DNA of 26,095 nucleotides, from contig CAZIOS010000032.1 in the NCBI GenBank assembly GCA_964540905.1, positions 1 through 26,095 on the forward strand, given 5' to 3'. The position numbers and the translations under genes are program-made. Shown piece after piece: positions 8,979 to 17,064 of this stretch. Source of the stretch: VAYN01 sp964540905. GTDB taxonomy: Bacteria; Actinomycetota; Thermoleophilia; Solirubrobacterales; 70-9. The notes beneath the pieces were generated by a model, which was not told the DNA's origin, ran no database searches, and worked only from the letters and a program-made list of their open reading frames with translations. Numbering within the stretch: the first letter of the stretch is position 1; each line of letters starts with the position of its first letter.

Positions 8979-9503
8979 TCACGGCGCCGGCGGTAGACTG
9001 TGGCCGGAGCCGCCGACCCCCGGATGCCCGGGCGAGTGCAGGTCTACATAATCGAGCGCGGTGATCGTCGGATCGGCCAGCACCGCCGCCGCCGCCTTCC
9101 ACTTCTTCGCCGCCTGCGAGTCGTCGCCGAAGCGCAGTTCGATCCCCGAGCTGAGTTCGACGTCGACCCCGCTTTCGCCGTAGTAGCTACGGGCGACGTA
9201 GCGGCGCAGGGCCGGCGGCACCGCCCCCAGCACCCGCGCCTGTTCGAGCATCGGGCCGGCGAGACGCCCGCCCGGCGGCAGCTTGCCGGCCGGCAGCGCC
9301 GGCAGCGATCCCGGCGGTGGCGGCAGCCAGGCGAGGACGGCGCCTTCGGCGCTGACCCCGACCACGCTGGAGCCGCTGGCGATCGTCGCCGTCGCCGCCG
9401 GCGCGCTCAGCGTCGGCGTCACGCTGCTGGGCCGGTACAGCAGGAGGTAGGCCGCCACGACCGTGACGGCGAGCAGGGCGATCGCCGCCAGCCAGCGCCT
9501 CAC
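8979..9503 (-). CDS. ftsQ: Short FtsQ/DivIB-like division protein
   Basis: FtsQ links early and late divisome proteins and binds FtsL/FtsB through its extracellular beta domain. The 174-residue product has a membrane anchor at about residues 4-24 (WLAAIALLAVTVVAAYLLLY). A Pro/Thr/Ala-rich spacer of about 22 residues follows. Then comes a region resembling the FtsQ beta domain, with SAEGAVLAWLP, LRRYVA, SSGIELRFGD and TALDYVDLHSPG. There is no room for the usual POTRA domain of about 70 residues, so the protein is much shorter than the family norm of about 250-300. The GTG start at 9503 overlaps the murB stop by 4 bases. GTG 9524 (181 residues) is an alternative. The position between murB and ftsZ is the standard ftsQ slot. 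Confidence 0.82.
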   Translation of the reverse strand: MRRWLAAIALLAVTVVAAYLLLYRPSSVTPTLSAPAATATIASGSSVVGVSAEGAVLAWLPPPPGSLPALPAGKLPPGGRLAGPMLEQARVLGAVPPALRRYVARSYYGESGVDVELSSGIELRFGDDSQAAKKWKAAAAVLADPTITALDYVDLHSPGHPGVGGSGHSLPPAP

Positions 9504-10414
9504 AGCTCCCAGTCGCCGGGCCACTCGACCTCGCCCAGCAGCTGGACCTCCGGCTCCAGCTCGACCCCGAAGCGCTCGTGCACGCGGCGGCGGCCGGCGG
9601 CCATCAGCGCCAGCACGTCGGCGGTGGTCGCCTCGCCCTCGTTCTCGACGAAGTTGGCGTGGACCGCCGAGAAGCGAGCGCCGCCGTGGCGCAGGCCGCG
9701 GCAGCCGGCGGCCTCCAGCAGCTGCCCGGCGGAGCGCCCCTCCGCGCGCTCGTCATCGGGGTTCTTGAAGGTCGAGCCGAAGGTCTTGATCCCTTTCGGC
9801 TGGGCTTCGTGGCGGCGCTTGCGCAGCGTCGCCATCGTCGCCCGGATTGCCGCCGGGTCGCCGGGACGGAGGCGGAAGCTGGCGCGGGAGACGACCTCGC
9901 CGGCGCCCAGGTTCGAGTCGCGGTAGCCGAAGCCAAGCTGGTCGGGGGCGCGGCGGGAGGCGCCGGCCGCCGTGCAGACCTCGACCCACTCGAGCACCCG
10001 CGCCAGCTCGCCGCCGTAGGCGTTGGCGTTCATCCGCACCGCCCCGCCGGCGGTGCCGGGGATGTTGACCCCGAACTCGATCCCGGCCAGCCCCCAGCCG
10101 GCGGCGCGGCTGGCCACCGTCGGCAGCCGGGCGCCGCCGCCGCAGCGCAGGAGCGCGCCCTCGCGCTCGATCGTCGCGAGCTCGCCGTCCAGCTTGATTG
10201 CGAGGCCGTGGAATCCATCGTCGGCAACCAGCAGGTTCGAGCCGGAGCCGATCGTTCCTACCGCCAGCCGCTCGGCATCGGCCCAGCGCAAGAGCTCGAC
10301 CAGCGCCTCGCTGTCGCTCGGGCTGGCGAACCAGTCGGCAGCGCCGCCGGTGCGCACGGTCGTCAGCCGCGCCAGCGGGTAGCTCTTCCGAACGCCCGCG
10401 GGCAGCGCGGTCAC
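9500..10414 (-). CDS. murB: UDP-N-acetylenolpyruvoylglucosamine reductase MurB
   Basis: MurB reduces UDP-GlcNAc-enolpyruvate to UDP-MurNAc with NADPH and FAD. The protein has 304 residues. RTGGAADWFA (21-30) and GSGSNLLVADDGF (56-68) form the FAD-binding part. NIPGTAGGAVRMNANAYGG (117-135) is the flavin signature, and GYRDS follows at 163-167. GSTFKNP (213-219) carries the proton-donor serine S214, and the C-terminal glutamate segment is HANFVENEGE (252-261). The short spacing fits a type II MurB. The GTG start at 10414 overlaps the murC stop (GTGA). The frame is open far upstream within murC but shows no homology there. Confidence 0.96.
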   Translation of the reverse strand: MTALPAGVRKSYPLARLTTVRTGGAADWFASPSDSEALVELLRWADAERLAVGTIGSGSNLLVADDGFHGLAIKLDGELATIEREGALLRCGGGARLPTVASRAAGWGLAGIEFGVNIPGTAGGAVRMNANAYGGELARVLEWVEVCTAAGASRRAPDQLGFGYRDSNLGAGEVVSRASFRLRPGDPAAIRATMATLRKRRHEAQPKGIKTFGSTFKNPDDERAEGRSAGQLLEAAGCRGLRHGGARFSAVHANFVENEGEATTADVLALMAAGRRRVHERFGVELEPEVQLLGEVEWPGDWEL

Positions 10415-11784
10415 GCCGCCTCCTCGACCAGCGCCTCGCCGAGCCGGAAGACGTCGCCGGCGCCGATCGTGACCAGGACCGTGCCCTCTGCCGCCGCGCC
10501 GAGGCGATCCAGGCGCTCGGCCAGCGCCCGCTGGGCCGCATCCGCCTGCGGCAGCCACCAGACCCGGCGGCCGCCGGCATGCTCGGCCGCGGCCTCGGCC
10601 ACCCGCAGCCCGCTGACCCCGGCCAGCTCGCCGACGGGCTGCTCGCGGGCCGGGTAGACGTCGAGCACGGCGATCTCGTCGGCCAGCGCCAGCGCCGCGC
10701 CGAACTCCTCGGCGAGCGCCTTCGTGCGCGAGTAGAGGTGGGGCTGGAAGACCGCGATCAGCCGCGCCGGCCGCAGCTCGCGCAGAGCGGCGAGCGCGGC
10801 GCGGACCTCGGTCGGGTGGTGCGCGTAGTCGTCGTATATGCGGACGCCGCCGCGCCGGCCCTTGAGCTCGAGCCGCCGCCGCACTCCCGGGAAATCGCCC
10901 AGCGCCGCCGCGGCCGCTTCGAGGTCGAAGCCCGCCAACTCGATCGCCGCCAGCGCGGCGCGGGCGTCGAGGCGGTTGTGGAGCCCGGGGACGCTCAGCG
11001 GCAACGCCGGTGGCCCCGGCGACTCGGCGTCGAAATGAGCCAACCGGACCCCGGCATCGGCGCCGCCGTAGAGGATCTCGTCGGCCCGTTGCAGATCGCG
11101 GCGGATCGGGGCCGGCGAGCCCGCCCCGAGCGGGATCGCGATCGCCCGCGCCGGCGCGGCGAAGCGGCGAAAGGCGTCCTCCAGCTCGGCCAGGGAGCCC
11201 CAGCGGCTGTGGTGGTCCATCTCGACGTTGGTGACGACGGCGATCTCGGGCCGCAGCTCGAGGAAGCTGGCATCGCTCTCGTCGGCCTCGGCGACGACCC
11301 ACTCCCCCCCGCCCCAGCCGGCGTTGGCGGCGGCGCCATCCTCGCCCAGCCCGGGGACCTCGCCGCCGACGAAGAAGGCGGGGTCGGCGCCGAGCGCCCG
11401 CAGCGCCCAGACCGCCATCGCCGTCGTCGTCGTCTTGCCGTGGGTGCCGGCGACGGCGATCAGCCGCTTCTCGGCGCAGAGCTCGGCCAGCAGGGCGCCG
11501 CGGTGGATCGGCTCGACCCCGCGCTCGCGGGCCAGCGCCAGCTCCGGGTTGTCGGCGCCGATCGCGGTCGAGACGACGACCTCGGCGCCCTGCGGCAGGT
11601 TGGCGGCGTCGTGGCCGACCGCCGGCCGCAGCCCGGCCCGGCGCAGGCGCTCCATATAAGAGGAGTCGGCGCGGTCGCTGCCGCTGACGCTGGCACCGAG
11701 CCCGGCGCAGACCAGCGCCAGCCCGCTCATGCCGGCGCCGCCGATGCCGATGAAGTGCAGCCTGCGCCCCGCCCAGCCGCTCAT
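10411..11784 (-). CDS. murC: UDP-N-acetylmuramate--L-alanine ligase MurC
   Basis: MurC adds L-alanine to UDP-MurNAc with ATP, the first peptide-stem step. The 457-residue protein begins with the nucleotide-sugar-binding domain (FIGIGGAGMSGLA, 11-23). GTHGKTTTT (113-121) is the ATP-binding loop. VAEADESDASF, NVEMDHHSRWGS and YDDYAHHPTEV are Mur ligase signatures, the last opening the C-terminal domain with FQPHLYSRTK. The ATG start at 11784 overlaps the murG stop as ATGA. It is one link in an unbroken chain of overlapping genes from murD to ftsQ. Confidence 0.97.
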   Translation of the reverse strand: MSGWAGRRLHFIGIGGAGMSGLALVCAGLGASVSGSDRADSSYMERLRRAGLRPAVGHDAANLPQGAEVVVSTAIGADNPELALARERGVEPIHRGALLAELCAEKRLIAVAGTHGKTTTTAMAVWALRALGADPAFFVGGEVPGLGEDGAAANAGWGGGEWVVAEADESDASFLELRPEIAVVTNVEMDHHSRWGSLAELEDAFRRFAAPARAIAIPLGAGSPAPIRRDLQRADEILYGGADAGVRLAHFDAESPGPPALPLSVPGLHNRLDARAALAAIELAGFDLEAAAAALGDFPGVRRRLELKGRRGGVRIYDDYAHHPTEVRAALAALRELRPARLIAVFQPHLYSRTKALAEEFGAALALADEIAVLDVYPAREQPVGELAGVSGLRVAEAAAEHAGGRRVWWLPQADAAQRALAERLDRLGAAAEGTVLVTIGAGDVFRLGEALVEEAA

Positions 11785-12869
11785 GAGGCCGCCGCCAGGA
11801 CCTCGTCGGCGATCCGCCGGGCCGCGTCGGGCATTGCCAGCGCCCGCGAAGCCGCGGTCATCTGCTCCAGCCGCGCCGGGTCGCCGAGCAGCGCCCCCAC
11901 CGTGGCGGCCAGGCGCTCGGCGCTGAGCTCCTCGTCGCGCAGCACCGTCGCCGCGCCCGCCCGCCGCATCCAGGCGGCGTTGGCGCTCTGGTGGTCGGCG
12001 GTCGCGTGCGGGTAGGGGACGAGGACCGCCGGGCGCCCCGCCGCCGTCAGCTCGAAGATCGAGCCGCCGGAGCGGCCCAGCACCAGGTCGCAGGCGGCGA
12101 GGACGTCGCCGAGGTCCGGCTCGTAGGCGAGCAGCGTGTAGCGCTCGCCGTGCGCCGCCGCCGCCAGCCGCGCCCGCAGCTCCTCGTAATCGCGACGCCC
12201 GGCGAGGTGGAGGACGTCGAAGTCGCGGCCGTCGCGCTCGGCGAAGGCCTCCAGCGCCGCGAAGTTGACCGAGCGCGCCCCCTGGCTGCCGCCGACGACC
12301 AGCAGGCAGCGCGCGCCCGCCGCGATCCCGAAACGCCGCCGGGCGGCGTCGCGGCCGGCCGCGACCACCGCCGCCGGCACCGGCCTGCCGGTGAGCAGGT
12401 AGCGCTCGCCCTCGCGGCCGGCGACCGGGAAGGCGAGGCAGACCCGCCGCGCCCGGCCCGCCAGCAGCCGGTTGGCGAGGCCGAGGTGGCTGTCGGCCTC
12501 GGTCAGGACCAGCGGCGTCCGGGTCAGCGCCGCCGCCAGCCCGGCCGGCCCGGCGACGAAGCCGCCGCCGCCCATCACCACGTCGGCGCCGCGGCGGCGC
12601 AGCGCCGCCCGGGCGCCGCCGACCGCGGCCAGCGCCTCGGCCGCCGCCGCGGCCGCCCGCAGCGGGTTGCGGCGGTCGATCCCGCGCACCTTGACGAAGT
12701 CGATCTCGTAGCCGGCGGCCGGGACCAGCTCGGCCTCGATCCGCTCCCGCGTGCCCAGGAAGGAGACCTCGGCGCCGCTGGCCCTAAGCTCGGCGGCGAC
12801 GGCCATCGCGGGCACGACGTGCCCCGCCGTTCCCCCTGCCGCCACCACCACCTTTGGCTTTCCTGGCAC
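11781..12869 (-). CDS. murG: Lipid II synthase MurG (GlcNAc transferase)
   Basis: MurG transfers GlcNAc from UDP-GlcNAc to lipid I on the cytoplasmic membrane face, making lipid II. The 362-residue GT-B enzyme shows the G-loops GGTAGHVVPA (12-21, catalytic H17) and GGGGFVAGP (100-108). It also has GGSQGARSVN (193-202) and the donor site RSGGSIFELTAAGRP...DHQSANA (266-298). The start GTG 12869 gives the normal short N-terminus. As a result the gene overlaps the annotated end of ftsW by 86 bases, far more than the 4-base overlaps elsewhere. A second GTG at codon 7 would hardly change this. The 3' end overlaps murC by 4 bases. Confidence 0.96.
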   Translation of the reverse strand: MPGKPKVVVAAGGTAGHVVPAMAVAAELRASGAEVSFLGTRERIEAELVPAAGYEIDFVKVRGIDRRNPLRAAAAAAEALAAVGGARAALRRRGADVVMGGGGFVAGPAGLAAALTRTPLVLTEADSHLGLANRLLAGRARRVCLAFPVAGREGERYLLTGRPVPAAVVAAGRDAARRRFGIAAGARCLLVVGGSQGARSVNFAALEAFAERDGRDFDVLHLAGRRDYEELRARLAAAAHGERYTLLAYEPDLGDVLAACDLVLGRSGGSIFELTAAGRPAVLVPYPHATADHQSANAAWMRRAGAATVLRDEELSAERLAATVGALLGDPARLEQMTAASRALAMPDAARRIADEVLAAAS

Positions 12870-14163
12870 CGCTCGCTCGGCTCCTTTCGCGCGCGGGCTC
12901 GCGCCCGCCTTCGACGACGCGCAGTTTGCCAGTGCCGGAGGATCGCGCCGTGCGGCGCTTGCCGGAGCCGCGGTCGACGGCCGCCACCGAGGCGGTGCCG
13001 CCGCGGGCGACGTTGAGGATCAGCCCGACCGCGAACAGGGTCGCCATCAGGCTGCTGTTGCCGTAGGAGACGAAGGGCAGCGGCACCCCGGTCAGCGGCG
13101 CCAGCCCCATCACCGCGAAGAGATTGATCGTCGCCTGGATCAGGATCAGCGAGGTCAGCCCGGCGACCAGCAGCTTGCCGTAGCTGTCCTTCGCCCGCTG
13201 GGCGACTTTGAGCCCGGCGTAGCCGAACATCGCGAAGAGGCCGACGACGCCGAAGATGCCGATCATCCCCAGCTCCTCACCGATCACCGCCGAGATCATG
13301 TCGGTGTGGGCCTCGGGCAGGTAGTAGGCCTTCTGGACGCCGTTGCCGATGCCGACGCCGAAGATGCCGCCGGAGCCGAGCGCGATCTTCGCCTGGGCGG
13401 CCTGGAAGCCGGTCCCGGCGGCGTCGGCGCCGGGGTTGAGGAAGCCGGTCAGACGCGCCATCCGGTAGGGCTCGACGATCGTCATCAGCAGCGCCGCGGC
13501 GCCGATCGCGAGCGCGATCAGGCCGAGGTCGCGGGGGCGGGCGCCGGCGGCGATCAGGGTGGCGCCGACGGCGAAGGCGATCACCATCGCCGTCCCCATG
13601 TCGGGCTCGACCAGGATCAGCAGGCAGGCGGCGCCGACGACCAGGAGGAAGGGCATGAACCCCTGCAGCGAGCGCGCCCGCGCCGGCTTGCGAGCCAGCA
13701 GGTCGGCGCCGTAGAGGATCAGCGCCACCTTGGCCAGCTCCGAGGGCTGGATCTGCAGCGAGCCGGAGCCGATCCAGCGGCTGGCGCCGTTGACGGTCGA
13801 GCCGACCCCCAGGACCGCGACCAGGAGGAAGAGCGAGGCGCCGAGCAGCAGCGGCGTCAGCCGCCGCACGGCGACCAGGCCGTGGCGGGCGACGAGGTGC
13901 ATGATCAGCAGCCCGACGGCGCCGAAGATCAGCATTCGCTTCAGGTAGTAGGCGCTGCTGGAGAGGTTGCCGTTTTCCAGCACCTGGGTGGTCGAGCTGG
14001 CGGAGAAGACCATCACGGCGCCGAGCGCGAGCAGGCAGAGGGTCGCCGTGAGCAGCATGTTGTACTCGGTCGAGGGAGCGGCGCGGCGCGCGCGCTTGGC
14101 CGGCCTGCGCCCGGCCTTCGCCGGCCCCGCGAGGCGGCCGAGGGCGAGCGGGAGCGAGCTCAT
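12784..14163 (-). CDS. ftsW: Septal peptidoglycan polymerase FtsW (SEDS)
   Basis: FtsW is the SEDS glycosyltransferase that polymerises lipid II at the septum with its partner FtsI. The 459-residue product has a basic N-terminal tail (about 1-32) and about ten membrane helices. It carries QPSELAK (139-145), EPDMGTA (186-192), YYLPEAHTDMISAVIGEELG (280-299) and PLPFVSYGNSSL (361-372). After the last helix (about 388) there is a long Arg/Gly/Ser-rich tail, and the last 28 codons lie inside murG. The ATG at 14163 overlaps the murD stop (ATGA). FtsW rather than RodA is inferred from the cluster context. Confidence 0.96.
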   Translation of the reverse strand: MSSLPLALGRLAGPAKAGRRPAKRARRAAPSTEYNMLLTATLCLLALGAVMVFSASSTTQVLENGNLSSSAYYLKRMLIFGAVGLLIMHLVARHGLVAVRRLTPLLLGASLFLLVAVLGVGSTVNGASRWIGSGSLQIQPSELAKVALILYGADLLARKPARARSLQGFMPFLLVVGAACLLILVEPDMGTAMVIAFAVGATLIAAGARPRDLGLIALAIGAAALLMTIVEPYRMARLTGFLNPGADAAGTGFQAAQAKIALGSGGIFGVGIGNGVQKAYYLPEAHTDMISAVIGEELGMIGIFGVVGLFAMFGYAGLKVAQRAKDSYGKLLVAGLTSLILIQATINLFAVMGLAPLTGVPLPFVSYGNSSLMATLFAVGLILNVARGGTASVAAVDRGSGKRRTARSSGTGKLRVVEGGREPARERSRASGARKAKGGGGGRGNGGARRARDGRRRRA

Positions 14164-15527
14164 CGCAGGCCCTCGACGAGCTCGCGGAAGCGATCGCCGC
14201 GGCGTTCGAAGTTCTCGAAGGCGTCGAAGCTGGCGCAGGCCGGCGCGAGCAGCACCGTCTCCCCCGGGCCGGCCGCGGCGGCGGCGCGGCGGACGGCGTC
14301 CTCGAGGTCCTCGCAGCGGTGCAGCTCGACTCCGGCGCCGAGCGCCGGCGCCAGCTCCTCGGCCAGACGCGTCGCGGTGGCGCCGATCAGGTAGCAGGCG
14401 ACGCAGCGCTCGCGGACCGGATCGAGCAGCGGCGCGAACGGCTCGCCCTTCTCGCTGCCGCCGAGGATCGCGTGGACGCCGCCGGCGAAGGAGCGCAGGC
14501 CGACCGTCGCCGAGGCGACGTTGGTCGCCTTGGAGTCGTTGACGAAGCGGACGCCGGCGATCTCGTCCACCTGCTCGAGCCGGTGGGGGACGCCGGCGAA
14601 GGAGCGCAACCCGGCGCGGACCGCGTCGCGGTCGATTCCCAGCGAGAGCGCCGCCGCGGCGGCGGCCATCGCGTTGGCGACGTTGTGCTCGCCGAACAGC
14701 CCCAGCTCCGCGACCGTCAGCAGCGGCTCGCCGTCGTAGAAGATCGTGCCCGCGGCCAGCGCCACCTCGCAGTCGGGGCCGGCGCCGCGGCAGAAGGCGA
14801 CGCGGCGGGCGCAGCCGCCGAGGTCGACCCCGGCCAGCTCCGGGTCGTCGCCGTTGTAGACGGCGACGTCGTCGTTGCCCTGGTTGGCGAAGATCCGCAG
14901 CTTCGCCGCCAGGTAGGACTCGAGGTCGGCGTGGCGGTCGAGGTGGTCGGGGGCGAGGTTGAGGAAGACCGCGCACTCGGGGGCGAAGAGGGAGGTGTCC
15001 TCGAGCTGGAAGCTGGAGGCCTCGCAGACCACGGTCGCCTCGGGCTCGACCGCGCCGACCAGCTCCGAGAGCGGGGTGCCGACGTTGCCGGCGACGGCGA
15101 CCGGCTCGCCGGCGCTGCGGTAGAGGTGGCCGAGCAGCTCGACCGTCGTCGTCTTGCCGTTGGTGCCGGTGACGGCGAGAAAGCGGTTGGGCAGCGCCCG
15201 CCAGGCCAGCTCCAGCTCGCCGACGACCTCGACCCCGCGCGCCAGCGCCGCGGCCACGACCGGCGCCTCCCGCGGGACCCCGGGGCTCTTCACGACCGTG
15301 CGAATTCCGTCGAGCTGGGCCAATCCATCCGCATCCAGGAAGACTTCGACGCCGACCCCCCGCAGCCCTGCCGCCCCCCGCGGATGCCCGGAATCGACCC
15401 CGATCACGCTCTCCCCCCGCGCCGCCAGCAGCCGCGCCGCCGCCTGCCCCGACCGCGCCAGCCCGACCACCAGGAACGGCCCCGCCGGCAAGGGCGGGCG
15501 GATCTCCTTCGGCGGCGGTCCTGGCAT
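14160..15527 (-). CDS. murD: UDP-N-acetylmuramoyl-L-alanine--D-glutamate ligase MurD
   Basis: MurD adds D-glutamate to UDP-MurNAc-L-Ala with ATP. The 455-residue protein has an N-terminal Rossmann domain (LVVGLARSGQAAARLL, 19-34). GTNGKTTT (121-128) is the ATP loop. EASSFQLE, FLNLAPDHLDRH, VNDSKATN and LGGSEKGEPF are characteristic of MurD. The start ATG 15527 comes 5 bases after the stop of a small membrane ORF, so the two are probably cotranscribed. The first 80 or so codons favour G-ending codons, unlike the C-ending preference of the rest of the gene. Confidence 0.96.
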   Translation of the reverse strand: MPGPPPKEIRPPLPAGPFLVVGLARSGQAAARLLAARGESVIGVDSGHPRGAAGLRGVGVEVFLDADGLAQLDGIRTVVKSPGVPREAPVVAAALARGVEVVGELELAWRALPNRFLAVTGTNGKTTTVELLGHLYRSAGEPVAVAGNVGTPLSELVGAVEPEATVVCEASSFQLEDTSLFAPECAVFLNLAPDHLDRHADLESYLAAKLRIFANQGNDDVAVYNGDDPELAGVDLGGCARRVAFCRGAGPDCEVALAAGTIFYDGEPLLTVAELGLFGEHNVANAMAAAAAALSLGIDRDAVRAGLRSFAGVPHRLEQVDEIAGVRFVNDSKATNVASATVGLRSFAGGVHAILGGSEKGEPFAPLLDPVRERCVACYLIGATATRLAEELAPALGAGVELHRCEDLEDAVRRAAAAAGPGETVLLAPACASFDAFENFERRGDRFRELVEGLR

Positions 15528-15532
15528 ACCGC

Positions 15533-15793
15533 CTATCTTCGGGGCTTACGCACCCGCTTCCTGTTCGACTCGAGCTCTTCTTCCGCCTCGAGCATGTGGA
15601 GGTGGAGCAACGTGGACAAGCCGATCACGGCAAGCCCCATCCAGCCGAGCGCCTGTCGGCTCCACCCAAGCGCATCGACGAGGAAAACGAGCCCCAAGAC
15701 CACGGCCAAGCTGATCCCGGTCGGCACGATCCAGGAGCGTCGGCGCACTCTCAGAAGAGGCCGGAGAACAAGTTGAAGAAGACGAATAAACAT
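15533..15793 (-). CDS. Small two-helix membrane protein, unknown
   Basis: I do not recognise the family. The 86-residue product has a basic amphipathic start (FIRLLQLVLRPLLRVRRR) and a hydrophobic segment at about 21-43. A second hydrophobic segment follows at about 48-66, then a charged tail (EAEEELESNRKRVRKPRR). The start ATG 15793 is preceded by GGGGGTGA (15805-15798), a near-consensus ribosome binding site 4 bases upstream. The stop is 5 bases before murD. Base composition is visibly lower in GC than the neighbouring mur genes. An upstream small ORF overlaps its start by 43 bases. Probably real; function unknown. Confidence 0.6.
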   Translation of the reverse strand: MFIRLLQLVLRPLLRVRRRSWIVPTGISLAVVLGLVFLVDALGWSRQALGWMGLAVIGLSTLLHLHMLEAEEELESNRKRVRKPRR

Positions 15794-16011
15794 ATGGTCA
15801 CCCCCGTTCCGTAATAGCTTCCGACAAGAACGGTCCGCAGACGCTTGTCTGCATCGTAGCCCAGCCAGCGGGCACGCGTCTCGCCGAAATAGCCGCCCAG
15901 CGCAGCGCCGAGAGCGACGATGTTCGGGCTGGAGAGATCTGGCAGAGCGGCCGCGGGAAGCACCGAACGACCGTAGGAACAGCCGGCGCACACATGGCGC
16001 GCTAAATGCAA
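15751..16011 (-). CDS. Small hydrophobic protein, unknown
   Basis: I do not recognise this ORF of up to 86 residues. It has a moderately hydrophobic stretch around NIVALGAALGGYFG and a basic linker (ETRARWLGYDADKRLR). A strongly hydrophobic C-terminus (VGSYYGTGVTICLFVFFNLF) follows, which suggests two membrane segments. The start is uncertain: TTG 16011 gives the longest form, GTG 15993 gives 80 residues, and neither has a good ribosome site. It overlaps the next small ORF by 43 bases in another frame. Its GC is lower than that of the mur genes. Reality is moderately likely on hydrophobic pattern and position alone. Confidence 0.42.
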   Translation of the reverse strand: MHLARHVCAGCSYGRSVLPAAALPDLSSPNIVALGAALGGYFGETRARWLGYDADKRLRTVLVGSYYGTGVTICLFVFFNLFSGLF

Positions 16012-16036
16012 ATTCTCTCGCCCAGATTTGCGCCCT

Positions 16037-16867
16037 TCAGCGCACGAAGTCGCGGATCTCGGCGGCGAGCGCCTTCGGCTGGTCGAGCGGGATCAGGGTG
16101 TAGCAGTCGGGCAGCTCGACGTAGCGGGAGTCGGGGAAAGAATTCGCCAGCTCGCGTCCCTCGGCGTTGGGCATCATCTTGCCCTCGCGGTCCCAGACGA
16201 CCAGGACGGGGCGCTCGAAGGAGCCCAGGGCCGGGGCCGCCGCCCGGATCGCCTTCTTGCCCCGCATCGCGTCACCGGCGTACTTGCGCAGGTCGCGGCG
16301 GATCTCGGGCCGGCGCAGAGGCTCCAGCCAGTCCCGCATCAGCTCCTCGGGGATGCCGCGCTTGCTCATCTGCCCGTAGACGAACGGCAGCCGCCGCAGC
16401 CACGGCCGCAGCAAGGTCTGGCGCATCATCGCCAGGCCGCCGGGGAGCTTGCAGGAGAGCCAGGCGGCGTGGCCGCCGAGGCCGGGCGGGTAGTTGCCGG
16501 CGGTCTCGCAGGAGACCAGGACCAGCCTGCCGACCCGCTCGACGCCGCCGTCGGCGATCATCGTCTGCGCCCCGCCCCAGTCGTTGAAGCAGAGGACGAC
16601 GTCGCGCAGGTCGAGCCGCTCGAGGAACTCGGTGACGATCCTCCCCACCCCCCGCAGCGAGAGGTCGGCGTCGGCGCGCAGCGGCCGGCGGTGGGCGCCG
16701 AAGGGCAGGACCGGGGTCAGGCAGCGGTGCTCGGCCCGCAGCGCGTCGATGACTCCCTGCCACTGGCGCCCGTCCATCGCCAGGCCCGGCAGGAAGACCA
16801 GCGGCGGCCCCTCGCCGCCCGTGTCCCCGTACTCGACGACCCCCACCGAAAGCTCAACTTCCGCCAT
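16037..16867 (-). CDS. Alpha/beta-hydrolase fold protein without the usual catalytic His
   Basis: The 276-residue protein is a single alpha/beta-hydrolase domain resembling haloalkane dehalogenases and epoxide hydrolases. VFLPGLAMDGRQW (24-36) is the oxyanion-hole strand and LCFNDWGGAQTM (92-103) the nucleophile elbow, with D96. A helical cap lies around 125-200, and VVWDREGKMMP (223-233) holds the acid D226. Where the catalytic His normally lies, the sequence is ELPDCYTLIPLDQP (251-264), with no His. The protein may therefore be non-catalytic or use another base. The gene sits inside the dcw cluster between mraY and murD, an unusual place. The start is ATG 16867 with a TAGCCT hexamer 9 bases before it. 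The substrate is unknown. Confidence 0.88.
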   Translation of the reverse strand: MAEVELSVGVVEYGDTGGEGPPLVFLPGLAMDGRQWQGVIDALRAEHRCLTPVLPFGAHRRPLRADADLSLRGVGRIVTEFLERLDLRDVVLCFNDWGGAQTMIADGGVERVGRLVLVSCETAGNYPPGLGGHAAWLSCKLPGGLAMMRQTLLRPWLRRLPFVYGQMSKRGIPEELMRDWLEPLRRPEIRRDLRKYAGDAMRGKKAIRAAAPALGSFERPVLVVWDREGKMMPNAEGRELANSFPDSRYVELPDCYTLIPLDQPKALAAEIRDFVR

Positions 16868-16876
16868 CCGACACCA

Positions 16877-16882
16877 AGGCTA
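16877..16882 (-). promoter_or_regulatory. Candidate -10 hexamer TAGCCT for the hydrolase-murD-ftsQ unit
   Basis: TAGCCT on the minus strand, 9 bases before ATG 16867. It follows the long gap after mraY and palindrome A, so a new transcription unit plausibly begins here. No -35 is visible. Confidence 0.35.
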
Positions 16883-17064
16883 CATGGGCACTGGGGGTCA
16901 GCAGATCCTCGCCGAGGCGAGCGCACTCTACGGCCTCCTGTTGGCCGAGCTCGCCGGCCCCGAGGGGCGCCTTCGTCCTCTCCCGAGCCCTGCGTTCGAC
17001 CGAGCCCGTGGAACTTGCCGGAGAGGCATCGGTCGAAGCGATCGAAGCCGAGCGCCGACGCCAG

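Noticed and set aside
12784..12869. ftsW-murG overlap as a sequencing frameshift
   Set aside because: Both frames are intact and both proteins show complete conserved regions. A basic FtsW tail is plausible, so no error is required.
15798..15995. 65-residue minus ORF starting at an ATG
   Set aside because: It overlaps the more hydrophobic, better patterned ORF 15751-16011 in another frame and shows no membrane or domain signal.
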